NCBI RefSeq assembly: GCF_003628535.1
Contig: NZ_RBCI01000007.1
Location: 178,684-242,683, forward strand
Origin: Flavisolibacter nicotianae
GTDB taxonomy: Bacteria; Bacteroidota; Bacteroidia; Chitinophagales; Chitinophagaceae
Length of the DNA stretch: 64,000 nt
Reading direction: 5' to 3'
Shown one piece after another: positions 7,706 to 15,186 of the stretch. Position numbers and translations under genes: made by a program. The first letter of the stretch is position 1. Each line of letters starts with the position of its first letter. The notes under the pieces are model-generated. The model saw nothing but the letters and a program-made list of their open reading frames with translations. It had not been told where the DNA came from and searched no databases.

Positions 7706-10507
7706 GTGAAAAAAAGCAGTCTTTTCATTTTTTGTTTTCTTCTGGTGCTTGCCGCCCCGGCACAGGACCTGAAACTCTGGTACCGGCAGCCGGCAGCCAA
7801 ATGGACCGATGCGCTGCCCATCGGCAACGGCCGGTTGGGCGCCATGCTTTTTGGTGGTATCGAAAACGACCGGCTGCAATTCAACGAGGAAACCCTGTGG
7901 ACCGGCGAGCCAAGAGACTACAACAGGAAAGGCGCCTATCAATATCTTTCACAGATCAGGCAACTGTTGTTCGACGGCAAACAGAAAGAAGCAGAGGCGC
8001 TGGCCGAAGCGCAATTCATGGGTTTGAAAAGCAACGAAGGAAAAAGAAGCGATTGGGTAGCGGATATGCGATCACTGAAAGGCGTGAAGGGCGATCCTTC
8101 TTCGGCAGGTTATGATGACGGCCAGTGGAAAGAAATGGTTGTGCCTTCTTTCGACGGCTGGGAGGCGGTGGGCTACGAAGGGCTGGATGGTGCTGTTTGG
8201 TTCCGCACCAGCTTTGAATTGCCACCAGATTGGGAAGCCAAAAACCTCGTGCTGGACCTGAACCGTATTCGCGACGCTGATTTTACCTATGTGAACGGCA
8301 AGCTGGTTGGCCGTACCGAAAGCAACGAGCCACGCAAATACATTGTTCCGAAAGAAGCGCTGGTAAAGGGAAAAAATACCATTGCCATCCAGGTGCTAAA
8401 TTTTTCCGACAAGGGCGGCATTGCCGGGTACAAAGACACCACGCGGCACATTGGCGTTTACCCGGAGGCTGAAGAAAAAAGCAAACTGTCGCTCAACAAG
8501 AAATGGAAGTTTTTCATCCAGAACGACAACCCGCCGGCCGTGCCGCATTACCAGGCCGACTACCAACCCTTTGGTGACCTGTGGCTGCAATTTGCCAATG
8601 CGACGAGTGCAACGAACTACAGGCGGGAACTGGATCTGAATACCGCCATTGCCCGAACCACCTATACACTTAAAGACGTTACGTATACAAGAGATTATTT
8701 TTCATCCCAGCCAGCGCAGGCGATCGTAGTTCACTTAACGGCAACAAAGCCCGGGAGCATCAGCTTTGCCGCAGCGTTGAGCAGTCCGCACAAAGCCTAT
8801 GTCATCAAAAAGATCAATGACAAAACACTCGGTCTTTCGGTGCGAGTTCGAAACGGCGCACTGGCCGGTGAAAGCCACCTGCAGGTACAAATCCAAAAGG
8901 GTTCGGTCAGTATCGAGGATGATAAGATCGTGGTGAAAGGTGCAGATGAAGCAACGCTTTATTTAACCGCTGCCACCAACTTCAAAAGCTACAATGATAT
9001 TTCTGCCAATGCTGCTGAACGTTGCAATCGTGTCATGCAAAACCTGAAAGGAAAGACCTACAGCCAGGTTAGGACCGCCCATATTGCCGAATACCAACGT
9101 TATTTCAAAACCTTCTCGCTCCGTTTTGGAAACGACGCCAATGAAAAGCTGCCCACGGACGAACGCATTGAAAAATTTGCCACCTCCAACGACCCTTCCT
9201 TCGTGGCGCTCTACGCACAGTATGGCCGCTACCTGCTGATCTCGAGTTCGCGGCCGGGCACACAGCCGGCCAATCTGCAGGGCATCTGGAACGACCTGTT
9301 ATCCCCGCCCTGGGGCAGCAAGTACACCACCAATATCAACTTGGAGATGAACTACTGGCCGGCCGAAAGCCTGAACCTTTCGCCGCTGCATCAGCCGCTG
9401 TTTTCGATGATTGAAGAGCTGTCGAAAACCGGCGCCGAAACAGCAAAAGAATATTACAATGCACCGGGCTGGGTGCTGCACCACAACACGGACCTCTGGC
9501 GGGGAACGGCCCCGATCAACGCGTCCAATCACGGCATTTGGGTCAGTGGAAGCGGGTGGTTATGCACGCATTTGTGGGAGCATTACCTGTTCACGCAGGA
9601 CAAGGAGTTTTTACGCAACAAAGCGTATCCCATCATGAAAGAGGCGGCCCGCTTCTACAACCATTTTTTGATCAGCGATCCTCAGACAGGCTGGCAGGTC
9701 AGCACACCGTCCAACTCACCCGAGCAGGGCGGGTTGGTGGCCGGTCCATCCATGGATCATCAAATCATTCGGGCACTGTTTCGCGATGTTGTTGCAGCCG
9801 GTAAAATTTTGAATACCGACCAGGCTTTCCGCGACAGCCTGCAACAAAAGCTGCCAAGGATTGCTCCCAACCAGGTCGGAAAATACGGCCAGTTGCAGGA
9901 GTGGATGCAGGACGTGAACGATACGGCCAACAAGCACCGGCACGTGTCGCACCTGTGGGCCGTTTATCCCGGCAACGAGATCAACTGGGACAGCACGGCC
10001 AGCCTGATGAAAGCAGCACGCCAGTCGCTGCTCTACCGCGGCGACGCGGCCACAGGCTGGAGCCTGGGATGGAAACTGAACCTGTGGGCCCGTTTCAAGG
10101 AGGGCAACCATGCCTGGAAGCTGTTGCAGATGCTGATTAGCCCTGCGGAAAAAGGTGGTGCCGGTTCGTATCACAATCTGTTCGATGCGCATCCGCCCTT
10201 CCAGATCGATGGCAACTTTGGCGGTGCCGCCGGCATCGGCGAGCTGTTGGTGCAAAGCCACACGCTATACATTGATCTTTTGCCGGCCCTGCCCGACGCC
10301 CTTGCAGATGGCGAGGTCAAAGGCATTCGTGCCAGGGGCGGTTTTGAGCTGAATATGAGGTGGCGCAATGGCCGATTGCAGTCGGTGGAGGTGCTGTCCC
10401 TGGCGGGCAACAATTGTTTGCTGCGGTGCAACGGGAAAACCATTTCTTTCAAAACAGTAAAGGGAAAAACGTACAGGTTTAACAGCGAGTTGCTGGCGAT
10501 GAAATGA
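7706..10507 (+). CDS. GH95 alpha-L-fucosidase / alpha-L-galactosidase with inserted beta-sandwich domain
   Basis: The preferred start is GTG at 7706, which gives MKKSSLFIFCFLLVLAAPAQ, a good signal peptide; an upstream TTG at 7685 only adds seven residues. The protein has 933 residues. GH95 markers: L-P-I-G-N-G-R-L-G-A-M, N-E-E-T-L-W-T-G, N-L-Q-G-I-W-N, N-I-N-L-E-M-N-Y-W at about 543-551 (paired Asn), H-N-T-D-L-W-R-G and F-Q-I-D-G-N-F-G-G near 835. The N-terminal GH95 domain is split: between F-M-G (residue about 105) and Y-Q-P-F-G-D-L-W (about 286) lies a GH2-like jelly roll with F-R-T-S-F-E-L and Y-V-N-G-K-L-V-G. GH95 removes alpha-L-fucose or alpha-L-galactose by inversion; both occur in pectin or xyloglucan side chains. 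The stop overlaps the next start (ATGA). Confidence 0.93.
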   Translation: MKKSSLFIFCFLLVLAAPAQDLKLWYRQPAAKWTDALPIGNGRLGAMLFGGIENDRLQFNEETLWTGEPRDYNRKGAYQYLSQIRQLLFDGKQKEAEALAEAQFMGLKSNEGKRSDWVADMRSLKGVKGDPSSAGYDDGQWKEMVVPSFDGWEAVGYEGLDGAVWFRTSFELPPDWEAKNLVLDLNRIRDADFTYVNGKLVGRTESNEPRKYIVPKEALVKGKNTIAIQVLNFSDKGGIAGYKDTTRHIGVYPEAEEKSKLSLNKKWKFFIQNDNPPAVPHYQADYQPFGDLWLQFANATSATNYRRELDLNTAIARTTYTLKDVTYTRDYFSSQPAQAIVVHLTATKPGSISFAAALSSPHKAYVIKKINDKTLGLSVRVRNGALAGESHLQVQIQKGSVSIEDDKIVVKGADEATLYLTAATNFKSYNDISANAAERCNRVMQNLKGKTYSQVRTAHIAEYQRYFKTFSLRFGNDANEKLPTDERIEKFATSNDPSFVALYAQYGRYLLISSSRPGTQPANLQGIWNDLLSPPWGSKYTTNINLEMNYWPAESLNLSPLHQPLFSMIEELSKTGAETAKEYYNAPGWVLHHNTDLWRGTAPINASNHGIWVSGSGWLCTHLWEHYLFTQDKEFLRNKAYPIMKEAARFYNHFLISDPQTGWQVSTPSNSPEQGGLVAGPSMDHQIIRALFRDVVAAGKILNTDQAFRDSLQQKLPRIAPNQVGKYGQLQEWMQDVNDTANKHRHVSHLWAVYPGNEINWDSTASLMKAARQSLLYRGDAATGWSLGWKLNLWARFKEGNHAWKLLQMLISPAEKGGAGSYHNLFDAHPPFQIDGNFGGAAGIGELLVQSHTLYIDLLPALPDALADGEVKGIRARGGFELNMRWRNGRLQSVEVLSLAGNNCLLRCNGKTISFKTVKGKTYRFNSELLAMK

Positions 10508-13500
10508 AAAAACAAAATCAAAAAAATATATTTCATGGGGCCGGCTTTTGGACTTCGATAAGGCGCCTGTTGCGTCGCACGCTTGTGCGTTCGGTAAGTC
10601 TATGCAGCAGGTTTTTGAACCACGGAGACACAGGGACACGGAGAGCCTCTGTGTTGCTCTGTGCCTTTGTGTCCCTGTGGTTCAATGTTTCCGCACAAAA
10701 TCTCCGCACTGATGTTTTATTGGACAAGAGCTGGAAGACGGTCGCTGACGACAGCGACAAGCATGCGTTTGATGATTTCAAAACGGCTTCCTTCAATGAT
10801 GCAAAATGGAAAATTGTTGCTGTTCCGCACAACTGGGACCAGTATGAAGGGTACCGTCGCCTTCGCCACGGCAACCGCCACGGCTATGCCTGGTACCGGA
10901 AAACATTTACGCTAAAACAGCAGCCAAAAGGCAAGCGCATTTTCCTGTTTTTTGAAGGCGTGGGTTCGTATGCCACCGTGTGGCTGAACGGCCAACAGGT
11001 GGGTTACCACGCAGGGGGACGAACAACGTTTACGATTGACATTACCAACGCGGTAAAATACAACGCAGGCAATTTGCTGGCTGTTCGCGCCGATCACCCG
11101 GCCAACATCCAGGACCTGCCCTGGGTGTGCGGCGGTTGTTCCGACGACCGGGGCTTTTCGGAAGGCTCGCAGCCGATGGGAATTTTCCGTCCGGTGCACC
11201 TGGTGATCACCAATGATGTTCGGGTAGAACCGTTCGGTGTCCACGTTTGGAACGACAGCACAACATCAGAGAAGGGTGCACAACTGTTCACGGAAACCGA
11301 AATCAGGAACTACAGCAACAGGACGCGGAAATTGACAGTCCTTACACAGTTGCTCAGCAAGGGCGGCGCAACGATAACGTCGGTTACATCACTAAGGAAA
11401 TTGGCAAAAGGCTCATCGGCTATCATCCGGCAGCAATTGCCGTTTGTATCCAATCCAACACTTTGGTCATTGGAGAATCCTTATTTATACCAGGTCAGCA
11501 CAACGATCGTTGACGAAGGAAAACAGCTCGACAACCTTCTTACACCTTACGGTATCCGAACCATCAGGTGGCCGATCGGCAAGAATTCGTCAGGGCAATT
11601 TTTTTTGAACGGCAAACCTGTTTTCATCAACGGCATCGCCGAGTATGAACACCTGCTCGGTGGCAGTCATGCCTTCAGTGCGGAGCAGATCCGCACACGG
11701 GTGATGCAGGTAAAAGCAGCCGGCTTCAATGCGTTTCGCGATGCGCACCAGCCGCACAATCTTCGCTATCAAAACTACTGGGACAGCCTTGGTCTCCTGT
11801 GGTGGACGCAGCTCAGTGCCCACGACTGGTACGACACCAAAGCCTTCCGCGACAATTTCAAAACCCTGTTGAAGGAATGGGTGAAGGAACGGCGCAACTC
11901 GCCATCGCTGGTGTTGTGGGGATTGCAAAATGAAAGCAAGCTGCCCAAAGACTTTGCCGAAGAGTGCGCCGCCATCATCCGCCAGCTGGACCCGACCACG
12001 TCGTCGCAGCGGCTGGTCACGACCTGCAACGGCGGCGAAGGCACCGATTGGGATGTGCCGCAAAACTGGACGGGCACCTACGGCGGCAACCCGGCAACCT
12101 ACGGCGACGATCTGAAGCGGCAGGTCCTCGTTGGCGAATACGGTGCCTGGCGCACGCTGGACCTGCACACCGAAGGCGCTTTTGTGCAAAATGGTTCATA
12201 CAGCGAAGACCGCATGACACAGTTGATGGAGCAGAAACTGCGTCTTGCCGAAGCGGCCAAAGACAGTGCAGCCGGGCATTTTATGTGGCTGCTCACGTCG
12301 CACGACAACCCGGGCCGGGTGCAGGGCGGCGAAGGCTATCGCGAACTCGATCGCATTGGTCCTGTGAATTACAAAGGATTGCTCACACCCTGGGAAGAAC
12401 CGCTGGATGTGTTTTATATGTTCCGATCCAATTACGCACCGAAAGAAACGGAGCCGATGGTTTACATCGTTTCTCACACCTGGCCCGACCGATGGACAAA
12501 GCCCGGGAAAAAAGACGGCATCGTGGTTTATTCCAATTGCGATGAAGTAGAGCTTTTCAATGACCTACGGTCGCAATCGTTGGGACGAAAAAAAAGGAGA
12601 GGTGTTGGAACACATTTCCAGTGGGACAGTGTCGACATTCGGTACAACGTGCTTTACGCGGTTGGCTATGTCAACGGCAAAGAAGTGGCAAAGGATTACA
12701 TCATGCTTCATCACCTGCCGCAGGCGCCGCATGCCGGAGCCTTTGATAACGATGCAAAAAATAGTACCGCTCCGCAAGGCGGTTACAACTATCTCTACCG
12801 CGTTAATTGTGGCGGACCGGATTATGTCGATGGCAACGGCAACACGTGGCTGGCCGACAGGGAGCGAAAAAGCAAGGGCACCTGGGGATCCGTCTCGTGG
12901 ACGGCCGCCTTTGAAGGATTGGCGCCCTACTTTGCCAGCCAGCGCACCACGGCCGATCCGGTGAGCGGCACAAAAGATGACCAGCTGTTTCAAAGCTTTC
13001 GCTATGGCCGCGAGAAACTGCGTTACGACTTCCCGGTACAGGACGGCGACTACCGCGTGGAATTTTATTTTACAGAACCCTGGTGGGGGACAGGTGGTGG
13101 TCTGGATGCAACCGGCTGGCGCTTGTTTGATGTGGCCGTGAACGGAAAGACGGTTTTAAAAGATATCGACATTTGGCACGAAAGCGGGCAGGCCGCTGCG
13201 CTGAAAAAAACAGTGCAGGTGACGGTAAAAGGCGGGCTGCTGTCCATTACGTTTCCGCATGTGGCTTCGGGCCAGGCGGTGATCTCTGCGATCGCCATCG
13301 CGACAAAAAATCAAAAAGCAAGACCCGCTCCGCCACCACCGTCGCTGTTGGCAATGGAAGGCGGAACAACAAAACAGCCGCTTGAAATCCGTGACTGGCT
13401 GACGACGGGTGATGCTGCGTTTGTGGCAGACAGTGTCCGTTTCAGCAATCTTGCGCCAGAATTGTACGGAGCCCAATGGCTGAAGAAAAGGAGGGCTGAA

Positions 13501-14148
13501 AACCTGGCGGGCAAAAGCCTGTTGGTAACCGACACTGCCGATGTGCTGATCGTGAAAGATACAACAGGGAAAAGCACACCGGCGTGGCTGCAATCGTTCA
13601 ACGCAACAAAGGCACTGATGCAACTTGACGACGGCTCGACCTATTGGGTCTACAAAAAAAGGATGGCAAAAGGTGAACGTCTGGTACTGGACGAAGGGAA
13701 TTATTTCGTCATGGCGTTGCCGGCTACCTCCATGGAACCGGCCTACGACCTGAAGCCGGTGGCAAGCTATAAAGCCGTTAACGCCGTGTTGAACGGTCCC
13801 GGTCTGAGCAAGGGAAAAGTCGATGGAAAGGACCGCGTTATTTTCGAAGCGGCGTCACCGCAGAACAGCGTGGAATGGCAGATCGCTGTTGGGGTGGGGG
13901 ACACCTATTCCCTCACGATCTCGTATAACAACCCAACGTCGCAAACGCTCCGGGGACAATTGCAACTGGTTGCCGCCGACGGTACGCAAATGAAACAAGA
14001 AGCCGTTGAATTGACACCAACAAGACAGGGAAAATCGAATTACATCAATACCACCACAGGCAGCATGATCAACGCCGGCAAGTACAAAGTTGTGTTCACG
14101 GCCGGTGACGCAAAGGGATTGTCCATAAATGCGCTTGATGTGCAATAA
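10504..14148 (+). CDS. GH2 glycosidase with malectin-type domain and repeat-derived signal peptide
   Basis: The 1214-residue protein has GH2 domain order: sugar-binding jelly roll (about 75-220), immunoglobulin-like domain, TIM barrel (about 370-620). The acid/base is probably E477 in Q-N-E-S and the nucleophile E545 in V-G-E-Y-G-A-W. A malectin domain follows at about 760-935 (R-V-N-C-G-G ... T-E-P-W-W), then a C-terminal CBM35-like sandwich. Substrate is likely a beta-galactoside, beta-glucuronide or alpha-L-arabinopyranoside. The N-terminus is odd: codons 22-60 are a copy of the dispersed hairpin repeat (10569-10683), and the hydrophobic core V-L-L-C-A-F-V-S-L-W-F comes from it, followed by N-V-S-A-Q. 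It starts in a 4-base overlap with GH95. Confidence 0.9.
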   Translation: MKKQNQKNIFHGAGFWTSIRRLLRRTLVRSVSLCSRFLNHGDTGTRRASVLLCAFVSLWFNVSAQNLRTDVLLDKSWKTVADDSDKHAFDDFKTASFNDAKWKIVAVPHNWDQYEGYRRLRHGNRHGYAWYRKTFTLKQQPKGKRIFLFFEGVGSYATVWLNGQQVGYHAGGRTTFTIDITNAVKYNAGNLLAVRADHPANIQDLPWVCGGCSDDRGFSEGSQPMGIFRPVHLVITNDVRVEPFGVHVWNDSTTSEKGAQLFTETEIRNYSNRTRKLTVLTQLLSKGGATITSVTSLRKLAKGSSAIIRQQLPFVSNPTLWSLENPYLYQVSTTIVDEGKQLDNLLTPYGIRTIRWPIGKNSSGQFFLNGKPVFINGIAEYEHLLGGSHAFSAEQIRTRVMQVKAAGFNAFRDAHQPHNLRYQNYWDSLGLLWWTQLSAHDWYDTKAFRDNFKTLLKEWVKERRNSPSLVLWGLQNESKLPKDFAEECAAIIRQLDPTTSSQRLVTTCNGGEGTDWDVPQNWTGTYGGNPATYGDDLKRQVLVGEYGAWRTLDLHTEGAFVQNGSYSEDRMTQLMEQKLRLAEAAKDSAAGHFMWLLTSHDNPGRVQGGEGYRELDRIGPVNYKGLLTPWEEPLDVFYMFRSNYAPKETEPMVYIVSHTWPDRWTKPGKKDGIVVYSNCDEVELFNDLRSQSLGRKKRRGVGTHFQWDSVDIRYNVLYAVGYVNGKEVAKDYIMLHHLPQAPHAGAFDNDAKNSTAPQGGYNYLYRVNCGGPDYVDGNGNTWLADRERKSKGTWGSVSWTAAFEGLAPYFASQRTTADPVSGTKDDQLFQSFRYGREKLRYDFPVQDGDYRVEFYFTEPWWGTGGGLDATGWRLFDVAVNGKTVLKDIDIWHESGQAAALKKTVQVTVKGGLLSITFPHVASGQAVISAIAIATKNQKARPAPPPPSLLAMEGGTTKQPLEIRDWLTTGDAAFVADSVRFSNLAPELYGAQWLKKRRAENLAGKSLLVTDTADVLIVKDTTGKSTPAWLQSFNATKALMQLDDGSTYWVYKKRMAKGERLVLDEGNYFVMALPATSMEPAYDLKPVASYKAVNAVLNGPGLSKGKVDGKDRVIFEAASPQNSVEWQIAVGVGDTYSLTISYNNPTSQTLRGQLQLVAADGTQMKQEAVELTPTRQGKSNYINTTTGSMINAGKYKVVFTAGDAKGLSINALDVQ
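10569..10683 (+). repeat. Dispersed hairpin repeat, copy 2 (inside GH2 coding sequence)
   Basis: The copy begins GTTGCGTCGCAC, carries GTTCGGTAAGTCTATGCAGC and ends in an imperfect hairpin with 27-base arms at 10617-10643 and 10657-10683 (20 of 27 positions complementary). It is wholly within the 5' coding region of the GH2 gene and translated through, giving R-R-T-L-V-R-S-V-S-L-C-S-R-F-L-N-H-G and then the signal-peptide core. It is the same orientation and reading frame as copy 3. Confidence 0.9.
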
Positions 14149-14160
14149 AAGAAGAAACAA

Positions 14161-15174
14161 ATGAAAACATTGGTATGCACCAAACCGGGAGAATTTGCCT
14201 ACGAGGAACGGGAGAAGCCTGTTCTGCAAAAAGGGCAGGCCATCATCAAAATAAAACGCATCGGCATTTGCGGCACCGACCTGCATGCGTTTGAAGGCAC
14301 GCAGCCTTTCTTTGAATACCCGCGGATCCTGGGGCACGAACTGGCGGGAGAACTGGTGGCGTTTGACGACGCACCGGGATTCCAGGTTGGTGAACGTGTT
14401 TCGTTCATTCCCTATTTCAATTGCGGGACCTGTATCGCTTGCCGTTCGGGATTGCCAAACTGTTGCGTCAACATCAAGGTCTGTGGCGTGCATGTAAACG
14501 GCGGCTTTGTCGAATACCTCTCCGTTCCGTCGTCTTCACTCCTGCACGGCGAGGGTCTGAGCTACGATGAGTTGAGCCTGGTAGAGCCGCTGGCAATTGG
14601 TGCACACGGTGTGCGCCGGGCCGGTGTAAGGGAAGGAGAATTTGTACTGGTGGTGGGTGCCGGACCCATTGGCATGGGCGTGGCTGAATTTGCGAGGATT
14701 GCCGGCGGCAATGTGATTGTCACGGACATCAACGACAACCGCCTCGCCTTTTGCAAAGAAAAGCTGGCTGTTCACGAAACCATCAACCCGCTGCGGGAAG
14801 ATGCGTTGGAACGGCTGAAGCAAATCACCAACGGCGACATGCCAACGGTGGTGATCGATGCGACCGGCAATTTAAAAGCGATCAACAACGCCTTTCACTA
14901 CATGGCGCACGGTGCCCGGTATGTTTTGGTGGGTTTGCAAAAAGGAGAGATCTGCTTTTCGCATCCCGAATTTCACAAGCGGGAGGCAACGCTCATGAGC
15001 AGCCGCAATGCCACGCGGCAGGATTTTGAACACGTGATGGAAAGCATGAAAAAAGGCCGGGTGAAACCGGCAACCTATATCACACACCGCGTACCGTTCG
15101 ACAAGGTAAAAGAGCAATTTGAAAGCTGGCTCAAACCCGAAACAGGAGTCATCAAGGCCACTGTAGAACTGTAA
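14161..15174 (+). CDS. Zinc-dependent medium-chain alcohol dehydrogenase (sugar/polyol dehydrogenase type)
   Basis: This cytoplasmic NAD(P)-dependent dehydrogenase has 337 residues and no signal peptide. Catalytic zinc ligands are C37 (G-I-C-G-T-D) and H59-E60 (G-H-E). The structural zinc loop is C88, C91, C94 and C102. The Rossmann fingerprint V-G-A-G-P-I-G begins near residue 164 and D-I-N-D-N-R marks the coenzyme-binding strand end. Relatives include sorbitol, L-galactonate and L-threonine dehydrogenases. Set among GH95, GH78 and GH141-like genes it could oxidise L-fucose, L-rhamnose or an acid derived from them, but that is inference. It sits 12 bases from genes on both sides and is the only non-secreted enzyme in this run. 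Confidence 0.88.
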   Translation: MKTLVCTKPGEFAYEEREKPVLQKGQAIIKIKRIGICGTDLHAFEGTQPFFEYPRILGHELAGELVAFDDAPGFQVGERVSFIPYFNCGTCIACRSGLPNCCVNIKVCGVHVNGGFVEYLSVPSSSLLHGEGLSYDELSLVEPLAIGAHGVRRAGVREGEFVLVVGAGPIGMGVAEFARIAGGNVIVTDINDNRLAFCKEKLAVHETINPLREDALERLKQITNGDMPTVVIDATGNLKAINNAFHYMAHGARYVLVGLQKGEICFSHPEFHKREATLMSSRNATRQDFEHVMESMKKGRVKPATYITHRVPFDKVKEQFESWLKPETGVIKATVEL

Positions 15175-15186
15175 ACCGCAGGAAAA

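Noticed and set aside
10504..10710. Repeat region as a frameshifted or decayed gene start
   Set aside because: The frame is open through the whole repeat and produces a signal-like hydrophobic core directly before the mature GH2 sequence; copy 3 repeats the same arrangement.
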